A stretch of 13,334 bases of DNA from contig DAIQMR010000037.1 of assembly GCA_036788835.1 (NCBI GenBank), positions 1 to 13,334 of the forward strand, given 5' to 3'. The notes below the pieces were generated by a model. It was not told the origin of the DNA, searched no databases, and worked only from the letters and a program-made list of their open reading frames with translations. Shown here one piece after another: positions 7,077 through 12,708 of the stretch. The position numbers were made by a program, and so were the translations under genes. The stretch is from JALCSJ01 sp036788835 (GTDB lineage: Bacteria > Bacillota > Negativicutes > Acidaminococcales > Acidaminococcaceae). The first letter of the stretch is position 1, and each line of letters opens with the position of its first letter.

Positions 7077-8453
7077 ATGGAAAATGTTATAACTTTACCT
7101 AAAATTAAAGAGGCTGAGCCTGCCTTATTGTTTAGCAATAATGATCTGGCACATTTGTTTATACCATTAATTATTGAACAATCCTTGGTATTTATGGTGG
7201 GCCTAGTGGATTCCATTATGGTTTCCTCTCTGGGTGCGGCGGCAGTTTCCGGTGTATCATTAGTAGGCCACATTATGCTCCTCTTTATTTTTATCTTCAA
7301 CGCCCTATCCATAGGCGGCGGCATAGTAATCGGGCAATACTTAGGACGCAAGGATGTAACATTAGCGCGGGAAACATCTAGGCAAATGGTCAATCTCTTG
7401 ACCATTATTAGTATTGCTATGATGGTTTTACTATATATGGGCTGTCATTTTATCCTTCACCTGCTATTTGGTTCCAGCTCTCCTGATGTGATGCTGAACG
7501 CAGAAAGATATTTGTTCGTCATAGCTTCTTCTGTACCTTTCATAGCAATCTTTCAAGGTATAAGTACCGTTTTCCGTATTAGCGGCAACACAAAAACCCC
7601 CATGCTGGTAGTTTTAACCATGAATATTCTTAACATCATAGGAAATGGAATTTTTATTTACTTTCTCCACTGGGATGTTACAGGGGTGGCGCTGTCTACT
7701 TGTTTTGTACGTGTTCTATCGGTGCTTATCATGTTTTATAAGGCCCAGGATGGAGAGTTTGGTTTAAGACTTGGTAATGTATTCAAGGCTGGAATCAAGA
7801 AAAATTTATGTAAAAAGATTTTACGCATAGGGGTTCCTTATAGCGTGGAAAATAGTTTATACCAGGTAGGTAAGTTAATTGAAATGAGCATAATTGCAGG
7901 ACTGGGTACAATGGCCATAGCTACTAATGCGGTGAGCGGCGCCATTACCATGTTTCATTTGCTGCCGGGACTTGCCATTAATGTGGGGATGACAACTGTC
8001 ATAGCCCGCTCTTTAGGCGCAGGTGAAATAGAACAAAGTAAATATTTTACTAAAAAAATAATCACCATTATTTTGCTCAGCTCTGCTTTTATCTCATTGT
8101 TAGTATTTGCTTTTTTGCCTGTCATCATGCAACTCTATGGGTTAGCTCCAGAAGTTTTAGAACAGGCCCAAAAGATAACTAATTGGCATGGGGTATTTGC
8201 TGTTTTAGTCTGGCCCTTAGCGTATAGCTTACCTGTAACACTGCGCTCGGCAGGTGACGTGAAATATCCCATGCACGTGGGAATTATTGCCTTAGTTATC
8301 TGCCGCGTTATAGGCACCTTTGTACTCTGTAATTATTTTCATTTTGGTTTATGGGGTGCGTGGATTTGTCTTTTTGCTTCTTGGATTTTTAGGGCAGTTT
8401 TCTTTATGTATCGCTATGCTTCAGATGCTTACCTGCAGCACCAAGTGATATAG
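7077..8453 (+). CDS. MATE-family multidrug/metabolite exporter
   Basis: The 458-residue integral membrane protein has about twelve hydrophobic segments in two related halves. Diagnostic MATE features include the N-terminal IPLIIEQSLVFMVGLVDSIM, then SIGGGIVIGQYLGRKD (about 82-97) and its second-half counterpart INVGMTTVIARSLGAGE. MATE proteins export cationic or aromatic compounds using a sodium or proton gradient; the substrate here cannot be read from sequence. I chose ATG 7077 with AGGAGG upstream; an in-frame TTG at 7053 would add eight residues but has no good binding site. It is last in the P1 operon, 44 bases after the flavodoxin gene, and could remove the compound or product handled by the surface redox proteins. 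No terminator follows before P2. Its last 38 bases and the next 10 are repeated at 13236-13283. Confidence 0.95.
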   Translation: MENVITLPKIKEAEPALLFSNNDLAHLFIPLIIEQSLVFMVGLVDSIMVSSLGAAAVSGVSLVGHIMLLFIFIFNALSIGGGIVIGQYLGRKDVTLARETSRQMVNLLTIISIAMMVLLYMGCHFILHLLFGSSSPDVMLNAERYLFVIASSVPFIAIFQGISTVFRISGNTKTPMLVVLTMNILNIIGNGIFIYFLHWDVTGVALSTCFVRVLSVLIMFYKAQDGEFGLRLGNVFKAGIKKNLCKKILRIGVPYSVENSLYQVGKLIEMSIIAGLGTMAIATNAVSGAITMFHLLPGLAINVGMTTVIARSLGAGEIEQSKYFTKKIITIILLSSAFISLLVFAFLPVIMQLYGLAPEVLEQAQKITNWHGVFAVLVWPLAYSLPVTLRSAGDVKYPMHVGIIALVICRVIGTFVLCNYFHFGLWGAWICLFASWIFRAVFFMYRYASDAYLQHQVI

Positions 8454-8463
8454 TTTAGATAAA
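8416..8463 (+). repeat. MATE 3'-end repeat, intact copy
   Basis: This 48-bp stretch covers the final codons of the MATE gene, its stop and the next 10 bases. It recurs at 13236-13283 with three differences. The two direct copies bracket the whole Tat, lysR, CMD and cupin block. Confidence 0.88.
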
Positions 8464-8478
8464 TAAGACGCAACGAAT

Positions 8479-8582
8479 AAATGCCTTTAAAGCATATCTG
8501 GCATATAAAAACAAAGTATTTGATATAACTAAGTTTTATTTTTATAATAGCGGTGAAAGGTGAAAAGCAAAACAAATGGTTT
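8479..8582 (+). repeat. Duplicated promoter/leader cassette, copy B
   Basis: This is the gapless match to 4691-4794, about 94 of 104 bases identical. It places the same promoter and early leader ahead of tatA. The similarity fades just before the ribosome binding site. Confidence 0.9.
8481..8548 (+). promoter_or_regulatory. LysR-type promoter P2
   Basis: It contains the box ATGC-CTTTAAA-GCAT (8481-8495), the shared 18-mer (8505-8522), TTGATA (8520-8525) and TATAAT (8543-8548) after 17 bp. The box centre to -35 distance of 32 bp equals that in P1 and P3. The start is predicted near 8555. It drives the tatA-tatC operon and its two substrate genes. Confidence 0.87.
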
Positions 8583-8620
8583 TGTGATAAGCAAGATTAT
8601 TAAACTAGGAGGCGATTGAT

Positions 8621-8833
8621 ATGTCAGTAGGATTTACAGAAATGATGTTGATAGTGTTGTTTGTGGTAGTGGTCTTTGGTGCTAAACGTATTCCGGAATT
8701 GGCCAGATCTTTAGGTAAGGCCCAGTACGAATTTAACAAAGCTAAAAATTCTGTTGAAGAGGAAAAGGCAGAAATCATGGCAGAACCCTCTACTAAAGTA
8801 AATACTGAGGCCGGAGTCAAAGGAGCAAAATAA
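8621..8833 (+). CDS. tatA: Twin-arginine translocase subunit TatA
   Basis: This 70-residue protein has the standard TatA/E layout: a single N-terminal membrane helix (about 5-19) with a polar Glu 7, then the hinge FG at 19-20. An amphipathic helix follows, AKRIPELARSLGKAQYEFNK (21-40), and then a charged tail. TatA oligomers form the transport path for folded proteins carrying twin-arginine signals. AGGAGG precedes the ATG. The stop codon overlaps the tatC start (TAATG), so the two are translationally coupled. No tatB is present, as in minimal Gram-positive-type Tat systems where one TatA-like protein serves both roles. The two genes after tatC encode clear Tat-signal proteins, which suggests a pathway-dedicated translocase; whether the genome holds another Tat system cannot be seen here. 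Confidence 0.96.
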   Translation: MSVGFTEMMLIVLFVVVVFGAKRIPELARSLGKAQYEFNKAKNSVEEEKAEIMAEPSTKVNTEAGVKGAK

Positions 8834-9576
8834 TGAATAGGGAAGATAGACCTTTCTTGGAACATCTGGAGGCGTTAAGGCGTACCATAATTGCGTGTTT
8901 TATGGCTCTCCTTGTGACCTATCCCTTAGGCTATTTTATTACACCTTTTGCTATTGATGGCCTGACAAAATGGTGTTTTCCTACTAGTCTAGGCAAGCTT
9001 CACTATTTTGGCCCTATGGACGTGCTTTTGTTGAAGCTTCAGATGGCCTTGGTGATAGCGTTAGTGTTGGGCTTTCCCTGTTTCATATATCAAATCTGGA
9101 AGTTCTTACTTCCCGCCTTATACAAAAATGAACGTCGTATGTTAGCAGTAGGAATATTTTTTTCCACACTGCTCTTTAGCCTAGGGGTGGCATTTAGCAT
9201 TACTGTAATGCTGCCTATGGCCATGAATTTTGCGGGAAGTTTTGCCACAGCAGATTTACAACCAATGTTAGGTTTGAACAACTTTTTAACCTTAGCAGGG
9301 TGGTTCATGTTAGCCTTTGGGGTTATGTTTCAAATGCCTATGGTGGTATTGTTAGCGGTTAAACTTGGCTTTGTAACCAGCGGACAGTTAGAGAAGAAAA
9401 GACCCTATGTATGTACAGGCATTTTAATTTTAGCGGCTATCTTAACACCACCGGATGTAGTCAGTCAGGTAATGCTGGCAGTACCAACCTGGTTTTTATT
9501 TGAAATAGGATTAAAAGCGGCCAAGTATGTGGAAAAGAAAACAGAACGACCGGCTTTTAAGGAAAGTATGAATTGA
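8833..9576 (+). CDS. tatC: Twin-arginine translocase subunit TatC
   Basis: This 247-residue membrane protein is of normal TatC length, with six predicted helices. Recognisable blocks are PFLEHLEALRR (7-17), the first periplasmic loop around YFGPMDVL, PALYKNERR (94-102) with Glu 100 matching the signal-binding Glu 103 of E. coli TatC, FGVMFQMP, KKRPYV, and LTPPDVVSQ followed by FEIGL. TatC recognises the twin-arginine motif. One oddity is that the usual HLxELR motif reads HLEALR here, so the position of E. coli Glu 15, part of the arginine-binding patch, is alanine, although a glutamate lies one residue before it. The start overlaps the tatA stop. The first Tat substrate gene begins 9 bases after the stop. 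The same P2 promoter therefore makes the machine and its cargo together. Confidence 0.96.
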   Translation: MNREDRPFLEHLEALRRTIIACFMALLVTYPLGYFITPFAIDGLTKWCFPTSLGKLHYFGPMDVLLLKLQMALVIALVLGFPCFIYQIWKFLLPALYKNERRMLAVGIFFSTLLFSLGVAFSITVMLPMAMNFAGSFATADLQPMLGLNNFLTLAGWFMLAFGVMFQMPMVVLLAVKLGFVTSGQLEKKRPYVCTGILILAAILTPPDVVSQVMLAVPTWFLFEIGLKAAKYVEKKTERPAFKESMN

Positions 9577-9585
9577 GGTGTATTT

Positions 9586-10254
9586 ATGGATAGACGAGAC
9601 TTTGTTAAAGTAAGTGGAACAGGACTTATGACCTTGTTTTTAAGCGGTTGCGGTGCAAGCTTTTTTGGCAATAAGAAAACATCAGCAGCTCAAGGAAATA
9701 TAACATCAGGAGGCAAAAAAATGAAAGTAGTTATTGTTACAGGAAGTCCACATAAAGCAGGAACATCTGCTCTTTTGGCAGATCGGTTTGAAGCCGGAGC
9801 GAAAGAAGCAGGACACGATGTCTATCGTTTCAATGCAGGACTGGAAACAGATATTCATCCTTGTAAAGGCTGCGATTTTTGCGGTATGGATGGTCCCTGC
9901 GTACAGAAAGACGCTATTGAAAAGAATTTAATAGGTAAATTAGTGGATGCAGAGGTTATTGCCCTGATTACGCCCTTATATTATTACGGAATGTCAGCTC
10001 AGCTAAAAACCATTGTAGACAGATTCTATTCAAGGACAAGCAAGATAAACGGGAAAAGAAGTATCCTCATGGCTACGGCTTATAACAGCGCAGACTGGAC
10101 CATGAGCGCTTTAGTGGACCATTATGATACATTGGTTAGGTATATGAACTGGAAAGATTTGGGCAAGGTATTAGCCATTGGCTGCGGGTCCAGATCTCTT
10201 ATCGAAAAGTCCAAATTCCCGGATCAGGCATATAATTTAGGAAAGAGTTTATAA
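9586..10254 (+). CDS. Tat-exported iron-sulfur flavoprotein (lipoprotein)
   Basis: The 222-residue product starts MDRRDFVKVSG, a twin-arginine motif with a very short n-region, then a hydrophobic stretch ending LSGC, so Cys 22 is a likely lipid site. The mature part from residue 46 (MKVVIVTGSPHKAGTSALLA) is an NADPH-dependent FMN reductase/flavodoxin-like domain. It has the FMN phosphate loop GSPHKAGTS and the block TPLYYYGMSAQLKTIVDR (129-146). Four cysteines at 93, 96, 99 and 105 form C-x2-C-x2-C-x5-C, the compact motif that holds a 4Fe-4S cluster in Isf-type iron-sulfur flavoproteins. Tat export suits a protein that gains FMN and Fe-S in the cytoplasm. The start has GAGG upstream. An in-frame AGGAGG also lies 7 bases before Met 46, exactly where the enzyme domain begins, so a cytoplasmic form is possible. 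Partners are probably the ferredoxin encoded next and the flavodoxin lipoprotein. Confidence 0.9.
   Translation: MDRRDFVKVSGTGLMTLFLSGCGASFFGNKKTSAAQGNITSGGKKMKVVIVTGSPHKAGTSALLADRFEAGAKEAGHDVYRFNAGLETDIHPCKGCDFCGMDGPCVQKDAIEKNLIGKLVDAEVIALITPLYYYGMSAQLKTIVDRFYSRTSKINGKRSILMATAYNSADWTMSALVDHYDTLVRYMNWKDLGKVLAIGCGSRSLIEKSKFPDQAYNLGKSL
9708..9723 (+). promoter_or_regulatory. Internal ribosome binding site and start inside the Fe-S flavoprotein gene
   Basis: A perfect AGGAGG (9708-9713) stands 7 bases before an in-frame ATG (9721-9723), Met 46. Translation from here would give a 177-residue enzyme domain without the Tat signal. It may be a live second start or a relic of the gene before a signal was fused to it. 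Confidence 0.55.
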
Positions 10255-10270
10255 GGAAATGAGGTAAATA

Positions 10271-10549
10271 ATGGACAGACGTGAATTTATAAGAAAAGGA
10301 ATGCTTGGTATATCTACCTTAGCGTTAGGTGGAGTTGCTATTATGCTAGGGGGCTGCAGCAGCGCCAGTGCCCAGGAAAAAGGTTACTATATAACGGATA
10401 AATGTGTTGGTTGTCATAAATGTTTATCGGTGTGTCGCAATAAGGCCATTGAAACCACTTCTAGCGGCTTAACTATCAATCAGAGCAAATGTGTGGGATG
10501 TGGAGCTTGTTATCAAGCTTGCCCCCATCAGGCTATTGTGGAAAGGTAG
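10271..10549 (+). CDS. Tat-exported 2x[4Fe-4S] ferredoxin (lipoprotein)
   Basis: The 92-residue product starts MDRREFIRKG, a twin-arginine motif nearly the same as in the preceding gene. A hydrophobic segment and lipobox MLGGC follow, so Cys 29 is probably lipidated. The rest is a bacterial ferredoxin: first motif CVGCHKCLSVC with Cys 45, 48, 51 and 55, second motif CVGCGACYQACP with Cys 74, 77, 80 and 84. All eight ligands are present. The proline that usually follows the fourth cysteine is there in the second motif (CPHQAI) but is Arg in the first (CRNKAI). Ferredoxins carry single electrons at low potential and are normally cytoplasmic; here the folded protein would be Tat-exported and membrane-tethered. 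It lies 16 bases after the iron-sulfur flavoprotein gene and ends the P2 operon. It could also complement the DUF362 lipoprotein, which lacks its usual ferredoxin segment. Confidence 0.93.
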   Translation: MDRREFIRKGMLGISTLALGGVAIMLGGCSSASAQEKGYYITDKCVGCHKCLSVCRNKAIETTSSGLTINQSKCVGCGACYQACPHQAIVER

Positions 10550-10577
10550 AAAAGGAATATGTTCAGACAATAGTAAA

Positions 10578-10623
10578 CAAGCTAAGCTTAAGGGTAAGAC
10601 TCCTCAAGCCTAGCTTGCTTTTT
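10578..10623 (+). terminator. Rho-independent terminator after the ferredoxin gene
   Basis: CAAGCTAAGCTTAAGG (10578-10593) pairs with CCTCAAGCCTAGCTTG (10602-10617), 14 of 16 positions, around an 8-base loop. CTTTTT follows. The T-run overlaps the start of the lysR promoter. Confidence 0.85.
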
Positions 10624-10650
10624 CACATATTGACCGGTCCATGATATAAT
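10622..10650 (+). promoter_or_regulatory. Promoter of the lysR gene, with palindrome
   Basis: TTCACA (10622-10627) and TATAAT (10645-10650) are 17 bp apart, with TGA making an extended -10. Between them lies the perfect palindrome GACCGGTC (10632-10639), placed where a repressor would block the promoter. No ATGC-N7-GCAT box is present here, so lysR is not obviously under the same control as its targets. The leader to the start codon is about 77 bases. Confidence 0.65.
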
Positions 10651-10712
10651 TAAACTGTCAGAAATTAGTTGCTGCCCAGCTGGTAAAGAAATGGGGGAGC
10701 GGATATAGAAAA

Positions 10713-10730
10713 CACAAAGTGAGGTTTGTG
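10713..10730 (+). promoter_or_regulatory. Small inverted repeat framing the lysR ribosome binding site
   Basis: CACAAA and TTTGTG form a perfect 6-bp inverted repeat whose 6-base loop is the Shine-Dalgarno GTGAGG. As RNA it would present the binding site in a hairpin loop just before the ATG at 10734. The stem is weak, so the effect may be slight. Confidence 0.4.
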
Positions 10731-10733
10731 ATA

Positions 10734-11618
10734 ATGGAGATACGTGTACTCAAATACTTTTTAACTGTAGCCAGAGAAGGCGGAATTAATAGAGCAGCGG
10801 AAGTACTGCATATTACTCAACCTACTTTAAGCCGTCAGTTGGCCGAACTGGAAAAAGAAGTAGGTGTAACCCTCCTGCAAAGAGGTGCTCGGAAAAGCAT
10901 CTTAACCAACGAGGGAATTCTCCTTCGCCGGAGAGCTGAAGAAATATTGGCTCTGGTTGATAAAACTGAACAGGAATTAGTTGAGCAAGAAGAGCAGATA
11001 GAAGGCCGTATTACCATAGGTGGTGGCGAGCTTGCCTCCATGGAAATAGTGCCACGTCTTATTGCTGGGTTTCATAAAAAATATCCTCTTGTGACTTATG
11101 ATATCTATACTGCCAATGCAGATTTAGTAGCAGAGCAAATGGAAAAGGGTCTGGTAGATATTGGTGTTTTGCTGGAGCCCGTTAATATGGAAAAGTTTTC
11201 TTTTATTCGTTTAGAACAGAAAGAACGTTGGGTGGCAGTGATGAAACCCACTGATCCCTTGGCTAAGAAAAAGAGTATTAAAGTATCTGATTTGGTAGGA
11301 CAGAACCTTATTTTACCTAGACGGGTAAATGTTAAGAATGAACTTGCCAGCTGGTTTGGCAGTTCTTATAAAAAACTGCACATACTTTTTACCAGTAATT
11401 TTTCTACCAATGCATCTATTATGGTGAAAAACGGTCTGGGCAGAGCCATTCTCATAGATGGTTCTTTACCTTTTGTGGATAAGAAACAAATAATAACCAG
11501 ACCCTTGGCTCCCAGTCTTACGGCTACCAGCGTTATTGCCTGGAAACGGGAACAGCCCTTTAGTCCTGCTACAACTAAATTCATAGAACATATTAAATGC
11601 TTTTTAGGCATAGAGTAG
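10734..11618 (+). CDS. LysR-family transcriptional regulator
   Basis: The 294-residue protein is of normal LysR length. Residues 1-60 are the DNA-binding part: MEIRVLKYFLTVAREGGINR, AAEVLHITQPTLSRQLAELE and LLQRG. A linker helix rich in Glu and Gln follows (about 65-90). The effector-binding domain runs from GRITIGGGE to the end. The only cysteine is near the C-terminus (FIEHIKCFLG), so an OxyR-like disulfide switch is unlikely and a small-molecule inducer is more probable. I chose ATG 10734, with GTGAGG upstream, because LysR proteins start just before this IRVLKYF block; an in-frame GTG at 10719 is itself part of that binding site. Three promoters with LysR-type boxes surround the gene (4693, 8481, 11597), and the third box lies inside its own last codons. 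I infer that this is their regulator. Relatives often stand beside CMD and cupin genes. Confidence 0.95.
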   Translation: MEIRVLKYFLTVAREGGINRAAEVLHITQPTLSRQLAELEKEVGVTLLQRGARKSILTNEGILLRRRAEEILALVDKTEQELVEQEEQIEGRITIGGGELASMEIVPRLIAGFHKKYPLVTYDIYTANADLVAEQMEKGLVDIGVLLEPVNMEKFSFIRLEQKERWVAVMKPTDPLAKKKSIKVSDLVGQNLILPRRVNVKNELASWFGSSYKKLHILFTSNFSTNASIMVKNGLGRAILIDGSLPFVDKKQIITRPLAPSLTATSVIAWKREQPFSPATTKFIEHIKCFLGIE

Positions 11619-11664
11619 CCATAAAAACAAAGTATTTGTTATAATGCAATATGCTTTATATAAT
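11597..11664 (+). promoter_or_regulatory. LysR-type promoter P3 (box inside the lysR 3' end)
   Basis: The box ATGC-TTTTTAG-GCAT (11597-11611) overlaps the last codons of lysR. The shared 18-mer (11621-11638), TTGTTA (11636-11641) and TATAAT (11659-11664) keep exactly the spacing of P1 and P2. The predicted start is near 11671. It drives the CMD-like gene and the cupin. Confidence 0.87.
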
Positions 11665-11704
11665 ATGGGTGAAAGGCGTGATAACGTCTGCACCCATATT
11701 TTTT
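11662..11704 (+). terminator. Terminator of lysR overlapping the P3 -10
   Basis: AATATGGGTG (11662-11671) pairs perfectly with CACCCATATT (11691-11700). An inner GGCGT/ACGTC stem and a GATA loop lie between them, and a run of six T follows. The 5' arm overlaps the P3 -10 and ends at about the predicted P3 start. Readthrough from lysR would form the full hairpin, while P3 transcripts would lack the 5' arm and escape it. Confidence 0.8.
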
Positions 11705-11741
11705 ATAGCTTGACTTAAAATAACAGAAAGGAAGCTGACAA

Positions 11742-12506
11742 ATGAAAAAGACATTAACTTTATTATTGGGAGGATTGATAATGATGACATGCTTAACAAC
11801 TACTGTAAAGGCGGGAGCCAAAGAGGACCAGGATTTTTACAAGACAACTAACCGTTTGGTTTATGAGGATATTTACAAAAACAAAAAAGTAGGCTTAGCA
11901 CCAAAAACTCGTGAAATGGTGACCTTGGCAAATCTGATAGTTAATTATAATGAGGAGCTGGTGAAAGAGCACACTGCTTTAGCCCTAAAAGTAGGACTTA
12001 CTCCTATTGAAATCAAGGAGACCATGTATCAGGCAGCTCCTTATGTGGGAATTTCCAAGGTTTATACGGCTTTGGATCAAGTTAATGATGTTATGAAAGA
12101 AAAGGGCATTAAACTTCCAATGGCTAGTCAAACTACTGTAACAGAAGTCAATCGTTTGCAAAAAGGTATTGATGTGCAGACGGAGATTTTTGGTGATGTG
12201 ATTCCGAAAATGCGCAGTTCTGCCCCGGAAAATCAAAAAGCCCTGCAGGACTATTTATCCGGATATTGCTTTGGTGATACCTATACCAGAACAGGATTGA
12301 ATATTAAGGCTAGAGAGCTGATTACTTTTACAGTAATTGCTGCCTTAGGTGGATGTGAAGGACAGCTTAAGAGTCATGCAGCAGCTAATTTACGTGAGGG
12401 AGTATCAGCTGATGATTTAATTGACACATTGGTTGTTTGTATGCCTTATAATGGGTTCCCCAGAACGTTAAATGCTTTAGCTTGTGTTAATGAAGCAGCA
12501 AAATAG
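11742..12506 (+). CDS. Exported carboxymuconolactone decarboxylase-like protein (two domains)
   Basis: The 254-residue product has a signal peptide: MKKT, hydrophobic LLLGGLIMM, then either a weak lipobox at Cys 17 or cleavage after VKA (24). Two CMD/AhpD-type helical domains follow. The first (about 45-125) contains APKTREMVTLANLI and VKEHTALALKVGLTPIEIKE, the second (about 165-250) KARELITFTVIAALGGCEGQ, SHAAANLREGVSADDLID and YNGFPRTLNALACVNEA. This tandem form is common beside cupin and flavodoxin genes, where it is annotated as CMD-family without proven decarboxylase activity. The CxxC pair of AhpD peroxidase is not seen; single cysteines occur in GGC and ALAC. Export of this family is unusual. 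AAGGAAG precedes the start. A second in-frame ATG at 11781 follows GGGAGG and would remove the n-region of the signal. First gene under P3. Confidence 0.88.
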   Translation: MKKTLTLLLGGLIMMTCLTTTVKAGAKEDQDFYKTTNRLVYEDIYKNKKVGLAPKTREMVTLANLIVNYNEELVKEHTALALKVGLTPIEIKETMYQAAPYVGISKVYTALDQVNDVMKEKGIKLPMASQTTVTEVNRLQKGIDVQTEIFGDVIPKMRSSAPENQKALQDYLSGYCFGDTYTRTGLNIKARELITFTVIAALGGCEGQLKSHAAANLREGVSADDLIDTLVVCMPYNGFPRTLNALACVNEAAK

Positions 12507-12528
12507 ATGAAATTAATTAGGAGAGAAT

Positions 12529-12708
12529 ATGAAACTAGAAGAAATAAAAAAGGCCTTGAATCTAGAAGACGGGGAATCTGAAGAGCGAGTTAGGTCCTTG
12601 CGCAAGAAAAGGGGAGCGCTTTTAAGTGATATTCATAATCGGCAGCAGATTTTAGATAAAATTGATTACATTTTATACAAAAAAGAAAAAATGAGAAGAA
12701 AAAAATGA
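12529..12708 (+). CDS. Headless MerR: C-terminal dimerisation-helix fragment (59 aa)
   Basis: This small gene begins at an ATG with TAGGAGAG upstream and ends at a TGA that overlaps the cupin start (ATGA). Its 59 residues open KLEEIKKALNLEDGES, continue RVRSLRKKRGALLSDIHNRQ and finish DKIDYILYKKEK. This order (LEEIK, an Arg-rich LL segment, then an IxxxQxxLDxIDYxxY helix) is the second half of a MerR-family regulator, from the end of the DNA-binding part through the dimerisation helix. The winged HTH is absent. It aligns in the same order with residues about 61-115 of the MerR protein at 2703. It could be a remnant of a lost regulator, or a small protein that forms inactive heterodimers with a full-length MerR. 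The intact frame, good binding site and coupled overlap with the next gene favour translation; function is inference. Confidence 0.7.
   Translation: MKLEEIKKALNLEDGESEERVRSLRKKRGALLSDIHNRQQILDKIDYILYKKEKMRRKK

Noticed and set aside
11710..11741. TTGACT near 11710 as a second promoter for the CMD-like gene
   Set aside because: No -10 hexamer fits at 16-19 bp before the start codon; P3 already explains the gene.
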